DNA from: Phytoseiulus persimilis
Taxonomy: Eukaryota > Arthropoda > Arachnida > Mesostigmata > Phytoseiidae
Length of the DNA stretch: 64,000 nucleotides
NCBI GenBank assembly: GCA_037576195.1
Contig: CM075103.1
Coordinates: 16,740,001 to 16,804,000, forward strand
Reading direction: 5' to 3'
Shown: positions 34,180-45,167 of the stretch, in pieces
Position numbering within the stretch: the stretch's first letter is position 1
Layout of the letters: each line of letters starts with the position of its first letter
Program-made: the position numbers and the translations under genes
Notes under the pieces: generated by a model
Database searches by the model: none
Seen by the model: only the letters and a program-made list of their open reading frames with translations
Told to the model about the DNA's origin: nothing

Positions 34180-35136
34180 CTCCAGATTAGACATGAATTT
34201 CCGAGACTCGGAACTCGGAAAATAATTTCCGACTCGGAAATTATTTTTTGACTCGGAAAGGGAGATCCATCATCAACGGACGTTTTCAACCCACCGAAAT
34301 CATCCAAGAAATGGTTTCCGACTTGGGCATGAGAAACGAAGTATCTATAGGAGGATATGAACCTGTGCTCCGCCATTGGCTCCCTTGAGACGCTTTTCAC
34401 TCATTCGCTTGTATGAGTGAGATTTTTTTCGTGATGCTGAGCTCGAAGAAGTAGATTTCCAGTTGAGCCGATCTCTTCAGACTGGGGGCAGTTTTGTCAA
34501 CATGTTGTCGAAATGGTGACATGAGAAGGGTGGGAGATATTGAGTTTCTCGAGCGCGCACATCGCGACAATCGTCGGATGGCGAGGCGAGCTCACAAGCT
34601 CAACGGAACCATCATTCAGAGCCCACAGTGGAAGCGTGAAGAACCCCGTGAGATGTCGAGTCAAAGGCGTCGTAAGTATTTCGAATCTTCGATTCTGATT
34701 TTGTTCCATTGGGAAACCCACAGAGCCGTAGGCAGCTGCCATTGGAGGGAAGACTCGCGTTCAATGAATGCGAGACGTTCTGAAATGAATCTGAAAGATC
34801 TCACAAGTTCTTCTGTGGCTGTCTCAGATCCCGCAAACTCCGGTGAGGGCATCCTTACTTTATCAGACGCAGAACTGCTTACTTCATCCACTTCTTCGAG
34901 CTCAGCATCACAAAAAAAATCTCACTCATACAAGCGAATGAGTGAAAAGCGTCTCAAGGGAGCCAATGGCGGAGCACAGGTTCATATCCTCCTATAGATA
35001 CTCCGTTTCTCATGCCCAAGTCGGAAACCATTTCTTGGATGATTTCGGTGGGTTGAAAACGTGCGTTGATGATGGATCTCCCTTTCCGGGTCAAAAAATA
35101 ATTTCCGAGTCTCGGAAATTCATGTCTACTCCTGAT
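34180..35136. mobile_element. foldback/MITE element M2 nested in the MULE
   Basis: Body 34188-35128. Inverted arms of roughly 250 bases (34188-34455 and 34882-35128) start TAGACATGAATTTCCGAG; the same open-frame phrase (MKSVSREPMAEHRFISSYRY) appears on the minus strand in the left arm and on the plus strand in the right arm. CTCCAGAT and CTCCTGAT flank the body, a likely 8-bp target duplication with one change. Its terminal TAGACATGA resembles that of M1. The centre has no recognised gene. Confidence 0.75.
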
Positions 35137-35797
35137 GTTTCCCATACCAGGGACGAACGTATCCGATTTTAGGAACACTCTTTTTCTCTCGGCATCCTCC
35201 AAGAATCCAAACATGAATCGCGCCATCTAGGGGAATAAGTAGAGCGTCGGAGTGGCGCTCTTGCCAGTTTGTTTCCCTAGGATCTCTTTTTACGTGCGTT
35301 TACGGTACTGGTCAAAGCAAAGAGTCGACCGAATCAGGCCACTTTCCCCTACACTCATATCAATAGCTCGCGTCAGTCGCCGAGACTTGATTCAAGGGAC
35401 CCCTCCGAGTTAGTGTCCCGCAGGCAGTCAGTTCTACGGTTAATGTCTATTCGTATCGAAGTATGATTGTACAAAAGGAATGCCTCTCTGTTCGGAAGCC
35501 ATATTTTTCTGTCAAGCAGGGATCGAGTCTGTATGTGAGCGGAAGCAGGGTCGATTTCTGTCACGATTGGACAGGTACGAGACCGCGCAATAACCCGAAT
35601 GGGGAAAGGCGCTAGGGGGCGCTGACTGGGATCCCGAGCGCTGACCGTTATGAATCGTTGTTCCTCGAACCGCATCGGTATGTCTTGAGTCTCGATGCGC
35701 TCCAAAAGTTCCTACAGCATTCCCCAGCTTCTTAAGAAGGTTGAATCGTTCGTGCTCGTTCCGTCTGATAAGTTGATAGATTTTCCGTTGCACCACA

Positions 35798-37351
35798 ATG
35801 GCCGAGATCAGGTCGCAGCGCGGCAAGCCAAAACTTGCTCACGAAGGGCATGTTTATTGCTTCGCATATCTCAGCAGCGACAAGGCCACAGAGTTTTGGC
35901 GATGTGAGTACAAAAATCGCCCGAGGTACAAATGCCTAGCTCGGGCCCACAGAAGCGTCGCCAGCGGCGACATTACCGTGATTGGTATCCACGCGGACTC
36001 TGCAAATGCAGCGAATATAGAGGTCCAAATGAAGAAGACTGCACTCAAACGAAGAGCCGTTGACACTGTGGAAAACCCTCAGCAGGTTATCAGTCAGGTG
36101 CGAGCACATTCGTCGTTAGCAGCCCAAGGGCAGCTTGAGAGCAACAAGACACTGGCCAGGATAGTGCAAAGGACACGAAACCGGCTCGGCGTACCTTCGT
36201 TGCAGTACCCAACTCTCGCGTCCATCGACATTCCAGAGGAGTACCGTCGATACGAAAGTACGACCGGGAACTTCGAGAACTTCCTACTTGGGGACTCCGG
36301 GTCAGACGACCCAAACCGTATCCTGATGTTCGAGAGAGCATCTGTGGCATCGTGGATTGGGCGCGTGCGCAAACTTTACGTTGACGGGACATTCAGCATA
36401 GCTCCTCGACTATTCGAGCAAGTTTTCGTCATTTTGGGAGAGCGACCGGGCTGCGTAATGCCAGTTTGCTACGCGCTCCTCCCAAACAAAGAGGAGAGCA
36501 CTTACTGTAAAGTGAGTTGTTAGATCATACATACAGTTTGTATGTCGTTGAAGTCATATAGTCATGATGAGGCATGTTATCAGGTGATAATTGTGTTCGT
36601 TTCCCATACTGGATGCTCGATATGCTCACGCTCGGAATGCCAGATCTTGACCCGGAGGCGATTTCAATGGATTTTGAGAAGGGGCTGATGAACTCGTTCG
36701 GGGCGTATTTCCCGAATGCGGAAATACAAGGCTGTTTCTTCCACCTGGTCCAAAACCTGAAAAAACACGTTGCTTCTTCCGGCCTGACCAGGAGATACCG
36801 GACCGATGCTGACTTCGCCTTGAGGGCAAGGATGATATCAGCCATGGCTTTTGTCCCCACAGCACGTTTGGAGGATTCGCTACGCGCTTTGCGGGACGAC
36901 CTACCAGAGGAGCTTCAGCAGGTCCTCGAAGTAGTCGAGGACCTGCTGAAGCTCCTTTGGGCATTACTTTGGGCGGTTACAAGTCGGGAACGACGGAAGC
37001 CTGGCGCGTCGGCTCGCCGTTTTTCCCGTCCGCATGTGGACTGTCCATGAACGCACTCTCAACGCTGATTCCCGGACAAATAACTACATGGAAGCCTTCC
37101 ACAAGTCTCTGCAGAGACAGTTCGGGGTTCAACACCCGGGACTGTTGAAGTTCATTGATGGCATGCGGAGCGCGCAGCTCAACAAAGATGGTCAGCTGGA
37201 ACGCTATATCGGCGGTCACGCGGCGGCAGAGAAGCGTAATAACTACGTAGAGAATGATAAGCGAATCCTGAGGATACTCCAGAGAATGGATGCGCTCAGT
37301 CCGATCGAGTTCCTCCGTGGAATCGCGCACACTTTCGAGATGGATCCTTGA
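35798..37351 (+). pseudogene. MULE transposase with FLYWCH zinc finger
   Basis: ATG at 35798 in good context. The first part has a FLYWCH-type finger (YCFAYLSSDKATEFWRCEY, then C and H ligands) and the catalytic LYVDGTFSIAP. An intron is likely at 36507-36583 (GTAAAG...TATCAG, phase 1), because it joins the two frames at the conserved TYC...L position. The second part has ISMDFEKG (second aspartate) and CFFHLVQNLKKHV. The last part, in another frame, has RTNNYMEAFH, the end signature of this family. The frame is lost at 36908-36956, where a perfect 22-bp inverted repeat replaces the expected sequence around the final acidic residue. The gene is otherwise close to intact, so it decayed recently. 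It cuts and pastes DNA with the surrounding ends. Confidence 0.8.
36908..36956. repeat. perfect 22-bp inverted repeat with 5-base loop
   Basis: Arms 36908-36929 and 36935-36956 are exact complements, loop agtag. It lies in the transposase reading frame and coincides with loss of homology to MULE proteins. Confidence 0.95.
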
Positions 37352-37830
37352 TGTGCCACACGAGAATCGATGCTTGACGAGGGTGCTAGACGAACATTAC
37401 CGGCTCACAGGCATAGCCTGCCGACAGCCGAAACCCTGATCTCATATGAATATCTTCAGAATTTAACTGTCGATCGCGAATGTTAATCCCATCTGGATCA
37501 GTATCTCCAAGTGAGCCCGCGGCTCCGCGTTACGAGAATCTATGTGTAAAATCACATCATATAAATGAAGCATCCTTATTATATTGGGAGGATTGTGTTT
37601 TCTCTATGGAGCTTAGCAGTGCCTTAAAGTATGCACTCCTTGCAATAAAAATACAATATTTGCATTTGACTAGCCAACTCTGTGAGCCAAGCCTGAGCCT
37701 CGACGTATATCATTCCGAGACGTAACCTCCTTCTGATGCTATTCACTTGCTTCACATCTGCGCGTTCACATCCCTCTCGGGTCGCGCTCCTTCTAGGCAC
37801 ACGGTATCCGAATACAATTGCCCGGCTGGC

Positions 37831-38000
37831 GACGAGGCCCGGTTGACGACGAGGCCCAGTTGACGCCGCGGCCCAGTTGACGCCGCGGCCCAGTTGACGC
37901 CGCGGCCCAGTTGACGGCGAGGCCCAGTTGACGCCGAGGCCCAGTTGACGGCGAGGCCCAGTTGACGGCGAGGCCCAGTTGACGCCGAGGCCCAGTTGAC
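37831..38000 (-). repeat. right MULE array, ten 17-bp units
   Basis: Reverse complement of the left array: ten units of the type ggcgaggcccagttgac. Arm length and unit number equal those of the left array exactly. Confidence 0.95.
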
Positions 38001-38016
38001 GGGCACCCGTACTACC

Positions 38017-38106
38017 TGAGATTCTAGATCGTTCCAAAATGACTGACTGTAAGATCTCAACCATCCCTATTGAGGTCAGCTCCGAGTCAGCACTTGAGGG
38101 AGAAAT
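38017..38106 (+). pseudogene. copia RT fragment between MULE and mariner
   Basis: The frame reads ILDRSKMTDCKISTIPIEV, matching the copia RT end L-x-R-F-x-M-x-D-C-K-x-V-x-T-P. It continues the phrase interrupted at 33566 and is itself interrupted by the mariner at 38107. Confidence 0.65.
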
Positions 38107-40048
38107 ATTGGGTGGGTGCAAAAGTTGTGGGACCCTCATTTCAATCGCTTATAACTCCGCTCCCAGGAGGCGCAGAGAGATGATAAAATAAACCAAATGC
38201 GTGGAATTCAGTCAGCTTTCGGATGAAATCAAGCTCATCTCTCAAGAAGCACCGTGCTCCCAGGAGCGATTTCACTGAAAGGGTCCAAATTCGAAAAGAC
38301 GCGATTTTACGATTCGAGCGGAACTAAGATCATGGCCCCCTGTTTTCTCTCTAGAATCATGAAGTTCGTTGGAAAATAAGCGGTTCTAACAAAAAAAAAA
38401 CTGAGCATTTTGGCCACGGCAAAGCGGAGATATCGGCTCCCGAAGATTCGATTTTTTCGCGATTCTTCTGGTGATCGGATGTCATGCTACGTGAAGCGAT
38501 GCGTGGAACAAGAGAGATCGGGATTCCATTTTCAGTATCGTTTCTGTCCTGCGACGATCGAGAGCTTCCTCCAACGCGCTCGTTGCCGCAGCTGAACTCT
38601 TCTGTTTCCCGTGAAGTTCCTGAAAGTTCTAAAACCACTACCCATCACTCCGGAATGGCCAACCGAGATCAACTGATCCAGAGGGCAATGCTCTACGAAT
38701 TCCTCAAAGGGAATTCAGCGGCGGAGACGTAGCGACAAATGGAGCCCGTGTTCCGTGAAGCCACTCCGTCTCTTCCCACAGTGAATAGGTGGTTCACCAA
38801 GTTCCGAGACGGCAACCTGAACGATGAGCCACGATCAGGTCGACCCGACGAGCTGTGTGACGACGGCTTGGTTGGCGATGGACGAAAATCCATCGCTAAC
38901 AACCGACGAGATGGCGGAACGTTTCGTCATGGATACTCCGACAGTGACCAGGCACCTCAAGAAACTTGGATTCGTCTCAAAGTTAGACGCTTGGGTCGCG
39001 CACCGGTTGCCTGATGACAACAAGCGTGATTATTTCAACATCGGCAGGGCCCTACTCACCGGACACTCCGTAGGGAACGAGAGTATCGGTATGTTTAGGA
39101 GTGAGAGGACGTGCACGAGAGAGGATATCAGTGGCACGTAGGGCACACAAGCAGTGTGTCGAGTGCCACGGTGCGGAGAAGTCGCAGAAATAAAGCGTCC
39201 GAGTATTCCTGACACCAGAGTCCCTTGTTAGTTCCCCGCAACTCCTTGGAACCGTTCCTGGGCCGGCTCGTCCCGGGCGATAAGAAATGGGTGGTATACT
39301 GGAATACCTCGAGGAGAAGATCATGGAGACAGAGCGGCGTGTAACCTCGGGCCTCCGCGAGAGCTGGACTGAGAGGATCCCAGGAAAGTCCTGTTGCCCG
39401 CTTGGTGGGATGTCCAAGGAGTCGTTTGTTTAGAGCTCCTGCAACCTGTCGTGACGATCACGGCGAAGAAATACTGTGAGCAGCTGCGAGACCTCATGGC
39501 GGCTTTCTCGAGGGAGCGCCATAATTTGCTCAATCGCAGGAGCGTTGTCTTCCACCATGAAAACGCTCGACCGCGTACCCGTCGGGAAACAAAGGGTACA
39601 TTACGGGAATTCGGATGGGAAGTTCTGGAACCGCACTGAAATGACTCTTCCGTCGCTGGAGAAGACGGGAACGATTCTGACGAATCGACTTGGATCTTGA
39701 GGTCTCTTCTTGCACGGCGAACAGCGATGAAAAGTGTTGAAAGGACGTTTCCAGATTTTTCTCCGGAAACCACTTATTTTTCGAAGAACGTTTCGATTCT
39801 GCAGAGGAAACAGGGGGTTATATTCTTAGTTTCTCCGGACTAGTAAAATCGCGATTATTCAAATGTCGACCCTTTCAGTGGAATCGCTCCGGTGAGCACG
39901 GTGCTTTTCAAAAGATGACGCGCTCGATTCCATCTGGAAGCTGAGTGAATTCCGCATATTTCGTTTACTTCATTATCGCTCTGCGCCTCCTGGAACGGAG
40001 TTATAAGTGATTGAAATCAGGGGCCCAGAACTTTTGCATTCACCCAAT
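38107..40048 (+). mobile_element. decayed mariner element
   Basis: Ends are inverted repeats: attgggtgggtgcaaaagtt on the left and the complement attgggtgaatgcaaaagtt on the right, a well-known mariner end type. The subterminal regions are also complementary for a long distance (cttataactccg...aggaggcgcagag). It lies inside a copia pol gene, whose frame resumes right after the right end. A TA duplication is no longer recognisable on the right. Confidence 0.8.
38655..39700 (+). pseudogene. mariner transposase, broken
   Basis: Motifs in order but in several frames: LYEFLKGNSAAET and VNRWFTKFRDGNLNDEPRSG (helix-turn-helix DNA-binding part), DENPSLTTDEMAERF and LKKLGFVSKLDAWVAHRL, then VPGDKKWVVYW (first catalytic aspartate), WWDVQGVVCLELL, and VVFHHENARPRTR (second position, where the usual D-N-A-R-P-H is E-N-A-R-P-R). 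The final DD34D block is not preserved. Stops and frameshifts throughout; inactive. Confidence 0.75.
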
Positions 40049-40400
40049 CCATAGATCTGAATCTGAAATATCGGGAGCTCGTGGGGGCGTTGATAATTGG
40101 CTCTATTGCGAGCCGCGGAGACATTCTCTATGCGGTCGGTTTCCTTTCAAGGTACTCGGATAAGCCAACACGTCATCTTTGGAGTTCCGGTCTGAGAATA
40201 TTACGATATATTCCCGGTACAAACATTTTGGGCAAACTAACGTCGGTGAAACCCACGACCGATTGGACGAATACCGCGACGTGCACTGGGCAGGTTGCGA
40301 AACAACGCGTAGGAGTGGGCGGCTCAGCCATCCTCTTTGGCGGAGCAGTGGTCATTCGGTCATCACAGCGTCGAAGTTGTGGAACCATCAGCTGCATGTA
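40049..40400 (+). pseudogene. copia RT end and RNase H fragment
   Basis: YRELVGALIIGSIASRGDILYAVGFLSRYSDKPT followed by RILRYIPGT corresponds to the copia block G-S-L-x-Y-L-A-x-x-T-R-P-D-I-x-x-A-V-x-x-L-S-R-F...R-I-L-R-Y-L-K-G-T. It completes the copia copy split by the MULE and the mariner. The later RNase H part is degenerate. Confidence 0.7.
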
Positions 40401-40409
40401 GGGTTAAAT

Positions 40410-40720
40410 AGTCGCGTGCAATGGAATGACAGAGTCATGCTTCTGTGTAACCACCTAACGTCTTCCCAGGGCAGACATAACGCTTTCATGACATTGACTG
40501 ACGACCACAGCCGATGCCGAAAGACGTACTTCCTTCACAACGAACCAGAGGTCTCCGATCGTGTGAGGGACTTCCTCAAGTGATTCGAGCTGAGAACGGG
40601 ACACCAGGTGTACAATTTTCACTCGGATGCAGGCTCTGAGTATCAGAACAAAAGGCTGTACGCTCTGCTCACATCGATTAGATGTGACTATTCTTAAAGT
40701 GCTCCATACACCACGATGCA
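40410..40720 (+). pseudogene. copia integrase fragment
   Basis: FMTLTDDHSRCRKTYFLHNEPEV resembles the copia integrase core (first catalytic aspartate in D-D-x-S-R-x-x-x-x-Y-x-L); after a stop, HSDAGSEYQNKRLYALL corresponds to S-D-N-G-x-E-Y with the second aspartate. In copia, integrase precedes RT, so this piece must come from a second copy placed after the end of the first. Confidence 0.6.
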
Positions 40721-40957
40721 CAGCGCCATTAGGGATCGTTGGTACTCTCTCTTGCTGTTGAGAAATATCATTTCACTTGTGTATCTGAAACATGTCCCAA
40801 CAGCTCGTAGCCGTATTGGGCACAAGGCCAAGCTACGAACGATTACGCCACGGGATAGATTGCATCATTGGGCGTAGATACGTACCCTTGGTTCGAAGCC
40901 TGTACGCTTCGGGCCAAGCCCCGGTCAGCTCACGCTTTCCCGGTGAGTATAAATACT

Positions 40958-41057
40958 GTTGATGAAGAAGCTTCGCCCCAGAGGAGCTACGCAAAAACCT
41001 GACCGGAACTCTGTCTGTTTATTTGGTGCCGTGATCTTCCAGCTTCCAGAGAACATC
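40958..41057 (+). repeat. LTR family A, short fragment
   Basis: Contains ccggaactctgtctgttta and ggtgccgtgatctt, shared with the copies at 32973 and 54662. The ends are diverged. Confidence 0.45.
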
Positions 41058-41489
41058 CCAGATCAGTGTCTGCCGACTGCCTTCAGGGAACGAGAATCCA
41101 ACACTTGCAAGAACTATGATTCTAGCGAGCTCAGGAAAGGAGCTTGGGCCGAGGCAATCAATTCCGGTACTTTATGCCTCAACGTCACGAGGGAAGCAGA
41201 TACATCTTAAGGAATAGGGGGCATTAAGACAGCCAAGCCGATATGGAGCTGCACCAGCCCAGGATGTAACAAGTAGTACTACGACTAGCGATCCCCTCTC
41301 TGTTTTCGGCTGAACCTCTCAGCCAGCCCTCAGGAGTGTCCCGGATTCACCTTTCGGTATTGCTTCAGTAACACTCCCTATCGCCTCGCAAATCCCATTG
41401 CGGGCGGTGGGCTTGGGTCTTAAGATGGTTCAGATTTAATTCTGATATAAATTAAATCCTCTTAGCGATCCCCTAGGTGGGTTCAACTC

Positions 41490-42060
41490 ACAGGCGGACG
41501 TGCCTCAAAACCTAGCGGACGTGCCTCAAAACCTAGCGGACGTGCCTCAAAACCTAGCGGAAGTGTATCGCTCTAAGCATGAAAATGAGTTGCTTGCGGC
41601 TATGGCACTGGTGAACCCAGCACCGGGACAGCATGTCCCAACGAACAGACGGTTTCCTCGTTGAAAACTGACAAGGACAATAACATCCCAAAGAGGAAGG
41701 CTAGGCTCGTGGTTAGGGGGAATAGCCAAAGAGCTGGAACTATGATAGTCTGTTCAGCCCTGTGGCGAGGTTCCCCCGTCAAACTGCTTGTTGCCCATTC
41801 ACCGAAAATGCCGCCGCTGACTCAGCATCCAAACTGAAGCGTTCAACACTTTCAGAACAATACTGTCTATCGCAGCATAGGAGCGCCTATGTCTGAACCA
41901 CCCGGAAATATGCGCAGCCTTCTTGTCTGCTCCATTAGACGGGAGACTCTTCATGAAAAAAAACAGCTGGGCTCGAGGATGGTACCAACAGAGTTTTTGA
42001 ATTGTCAAAGGCGTGCTATGGAACAGTCCAGGCTCCGAGGATGTTCAACCAGATATTGAG
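41490..42060 (+). pseudogene. copia RT N-terminal region with an in-frame heptapeptide repeat
   Basis: Starts with three in-frame copies of a 21-bp unit (peptide ADVPQNL, 41494-41556), then HENELLAAMALVNPAPG and, in another frame, KTDKDNNIPKRKARLVVRGNSQ. The latter is the copia motif K-x-D-x-x-G-x-x-x-R-x-K-A-R-L-V-A-x-G-x-x-Q at the start of the reverse transcriptase. Later fragments (PPGNMRSLLVC) fit the block before the Y-G-L-K-Q motif. Several stops; inactive. Confidence 0.6.
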
Positions 42061-42247
42061 CAACACGTGACAGTCCGAGGTGAAGGGGATAGTGCGCGAA
42101 CGAACGGTCCCTCCAGCATCTCCGCCAGCGAGTCCCCGGAAAGAAGTCAAGAGCTCAGCTTGGCGAATTGTGTCATACAGGCGATATAGGAAATGGCCGT
42201 GCTAGTGTCAAAAATCCAGCCTAGGGGACTGAGGAAAGCACAAGATA

Positions 42248-42641
42248 ATGGCATACGGGCCGCAGCCGCCTCAGAACACGAGAGCTGATTTTCGCAGAAC
42301 TTTGCAAGCCTAACACTTGTGACTCTCGTCCTTCCGGAATGACAGCCGAGTTGTAACTGATTCCATTGTTTAATCTGCGTGCCGTCGTGCAGACAACTTC
42401 ATGCCTTCAGCTCCCGGTTCGGGGCTTCGCTTTGGTCCCTTTATTTATTTATCTCATTCCCTCGATTCACATTCCCAATCGGGCTTGTAGACATTTGTAG
42501 CACCGCCATCGAGCTCTGGGAGTCTATCTTAGACGCCGCAGCTCTGCCTGGAGTTTAACTCAGCAGATGGCGCACTCTGGGCCATCTGCATAGGCACCCA
42601 AATTTCCGACCCAACTGGTTGGATCGGCATATTTGTTAACA
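42248..42641 (+). repeat. LTR-like repeat family C, copy 2
   Basis: Same landmarks as 17818-18221, from ggccgcagccgcc to TTTGTTAACACTCCCGCC. It lies about 190 bases after the copia RT fragment, in the same orientation. Confidence 0.5.
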
Positions 42642-42998
42642 CTCCCGCCGAATCGCTGGCGGTTCTGGAAACATTTTACACTGAATGATGATCACTCCTG
42701 TTTGGAAATTATTTCCCTCTACCTCACATGGTTGGCCCTCGCCGTCCGTCTCTGTCCCGCTCCGGTTCACATTCTCCAAATACAACAAGTGTCGGATTTG
42801 CGCGCCGTCTGAAAGGCAAGACGTGCTCTCGGGGAATGCCGTGTTGTTTCTCACCAGACCTAGAAATCGGATACACTGCTTATACAGAATTCTTATGCTT
42901 CGAGTACCCTCAACTCTAGAAAGATTTTCACGAATCAGACTTGCTCCGACCCACGTGTGTATGTACTGAACCGCCCTACAAGCTGTCTCCTTCCCCCC

Positions 42999-43107
42999 TC
43001 TGAGGATTTAAAACGACCCTCCCCAACCTTTCTCGTCACTTCGTCTCCAGCGTTTCTTTGCACAAGACAACTTTTTGTCCACGTTTCCCACGTTCCGAGG
43101 ATCCACC
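42999..43107 (+). promoter_or_regulatory. possible promoter and 5' UTR of the small two-exon gene
   Basis: A pyrimidine-rich segment with a TATA-like gatttaaaacg about 100 bases before the ATG, and an initiator-like tcacttcg about 30 bases after it. Suggestive only. Confidence 0.25.
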
Positions 43108-43551
43108 ATGTCTTCCTCAGCCTCGCCCTGCCCCACTCCCGCGACCCCTGTCGCGGCCGCGGCCGACTCTCCACCAGCACGCGCAGGCGCCCACATCCAT
43201 GAAAACGTCCCCCGTTGCGGTGGGGCCCTTCACGGCTACGGTACCCCTCCACTGGGCTTACTCTCCACTGTCACCGCCGGGTTCAACCCGGTCTTCGCGA
43301 AGATTACTGTAAGTCAACGTCGCGATAAGTTGGATGAATATTTTCTTGAGTTTCTTGACTCCATCCGGCGCACAGTGGGCGATTTGTGCTCGAAATTATT
43401 TTTGGCGATTTTCGCTGAAACTGATGTTATTTCATTTTTTTTTACATAGAAGCTGAAGTTGTATGGAGTCGAGGCGGTGGCTTCGGATAGACAGGATCAA
43501 GGTCTACAAGAAGAGTTAACCAACACTTCATTCGCAGACGGTCCCTTTTAG
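43108..43551 (+). CDS. candidate small two-exon gene (100 residues)
   Basis: ATG at 43108 in a strong start context (atccaccATGt). Exon 1 (43108-43308) encodes a Ser/Pro/Ala-rich start, then HENVPRCGGALHGYGTPPLG and FNPVFAKIT. A phase-0 intron 43309-43449 has a consensus GTAAGT donor and a long T tract before ACATAG. Exon 2 (43450-43551) continues KLKLYGVEAVASDRQ and ends at a TAG. The GC-rich, CpG-rich coding start contrasts with the AT-rich intron. No domain is recognised, so the function is unknown. The splice sites and start context support it; absence of any homology I can name keeps confidence low. It could also be the first exons of a transposon gene or a longer gene cut by the repeat cluster downstream. 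Confidence 0.35.
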
Positions 43552-44302
43552 TACTGGCTAGTATATAACGCTATATTAGAGCGGATAGTGCTCCGCGGAT
43601 ATCCGGCCCCATTGCAATTCTAGCCGACTGCCCACACTCAGGAGAGTCCAACTGACCAGTTTTCAGCTGCCCCTTCGCACCTCGAGACACAATATACACG
43701 AAAATTTGGAAGAAAAGGGGGTGTTTTTGGCCCCTTCCGACTGATTTTTGATCTCCATTTCTGACGCTTGTTCTCGGCTCCACGGGCAGCGAGCTCGATC
43801 AGAATGACTGTTAACGCCATAATACTCCATAGATCCTCAGAAAAAAAGCCTTCCGACCCGATCCGATCACTGGAAGTGTGTGTTTCAACTAATTCGCCTC
43901 GATTCATCATCATCATCATTGGAGTCGACGAAAAGCACCCATGCACACCATATCATGCACACCATGCTGGTGTCATCTGATCCGCTCATTTTCAGTTACA
44001 GGGAGCTGCGAGTGCGAGATGACGATGAATATGATGAGGACGTTTTAGAGCTCTTAGAGAGAGTCTTAGAGAGGAGTCACATTATAAACTCAATGTAGGT
44101 GAATTGTTCAAAATATCAACACAGTTATATTGCTCATAATAATTATTGGTAGTTGAACAAATATCAATAAAATGTTGGCCTTTCTCGAACAGATGCTCCA
44201 AAAACAATGTCAATTTTTGAAAGTCATGAGGCACACTGTCGATGTCATGTCGTCTCACATAATCTAATGCATCTTAAGAACATTTCTTTCTTGCTATAGC
44301 TT

Positions 44303-45167
44303 GTGGTGAGAGTTGACAGTTATTTTTTCCTCGTAATTATTCCAATTGTACGCGGAAAAAGCTTCTCCATATGCTTCGACATGGCCGTCCCATCCAATTC
44401 TCAGCACAGCTACATCAGCTTGAGCCTGCGGACAGAACCAGCGGCTGGTGATGATCATGATGGTCCTGATACATATCTCGGACTGATTCAACTCCCCGGT
44501 GAAGGGAACGCAGACACCATCACCGCGGCAGTTACAAATCGCCTGCAATTGTATGGAGTGAACATCCGTAATTGCCCCCCCCCCCCCATGCCCCCCCCCC
44601 CAAACTCTTCGATGATATTGGGAAGGGTGGATTATATTCTACTTTGATACCAAAATTCGCTGGTCGTCGACGGCAGCAATGCTCGAGCGAGCCTTATTGA
44701 TCCTGCCATCGATCAACACAGTTCTCTTGGACTCGAACGAGAGTGCTATCAATGCGCAGAAGAGGGAGAACTTGGAGCATATCCTGGCGGCGATCAAGCC
44801 TTTCAAAACCGCTATAGACATGCTCGGCTCTGCGCAGGCCAACCTCGTGTACGTCGACGGTATCATACTCGCCCTCTCGGAATGCCTGCACGACCTTAAC
44901 TCGGGTCTGTCAATACTTCTCCGCAATTCGGTTGCCCTGGAAATACTGAAACGAAGGACAGGCTACTCGAGCGTCCTAAAATATCTCCTGGACCCCAGGT
45001 ATGACTGGTCTTTCGAAGACTCGCTCGGCATCGCGCGGCTCAGCCAATCGGAGATTCGGAACCTGCTCAACGGCATCGCGCATGTTGACAATGTTTCTGG
45101 CGGCATCGGAGAGGAAGCGCTCTTGCCTAGCGCAACGCCTTCGTTCGCCATGAATTTCCAGAATGTA
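44303..45167 (+). pseudogene. hAT transposase 5' and central part, unit 1
   Basis: Same family as the fragments at 20758 and 22898: DTYLGLIQLPGEGNADTITAAVTNRLQLYGVNI, a low-complexity poly-C interruption, then a second frame from 44679 (LERALLILPSINTVLL..., AQANLVYVDGII, VLKYLLDPRYDWSFED). L-D-P-R-Y is a hAT hallmark upstream of the C-terminal dimerisation domain. The gene is cut at a TA (45166-45167) by the mariner. Its 3' end is only found at 52458, after the second mariner copy. Confidence 0.65.

Larger units (their letters stand above)
33567..38016 (+). mobile_element. complete MULE DNA transposon with 8-bp target duplication
   Basis: Body 33575-38008. Both ends are inverted repeats of 178 bases: the left starts GGGAGCGCGTCAAC and the complement of the right end starts GGGTGCCCGTCAAC. 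Each arm contains ten head-to-tail copies of a 17-bp unit. GTACTACC flanks both sides (33567-33574 and 38009-38016), and the flanks join a copia RT sequence. Inside are a FLYWCH-MULE transposase gene (35798-37351) and a nested foldback element M2. The target duplication, the inverted ends and the transposase together make the boundaries very secure. Confidence 0.92.

Noticed and set aside
36512-36583. Alternative intron donor GTGAGT at 36512 in the MULE gene
   Set aside because: It would leave the downstream part out of frame, whereas GTAAAG at 36507 restores it.
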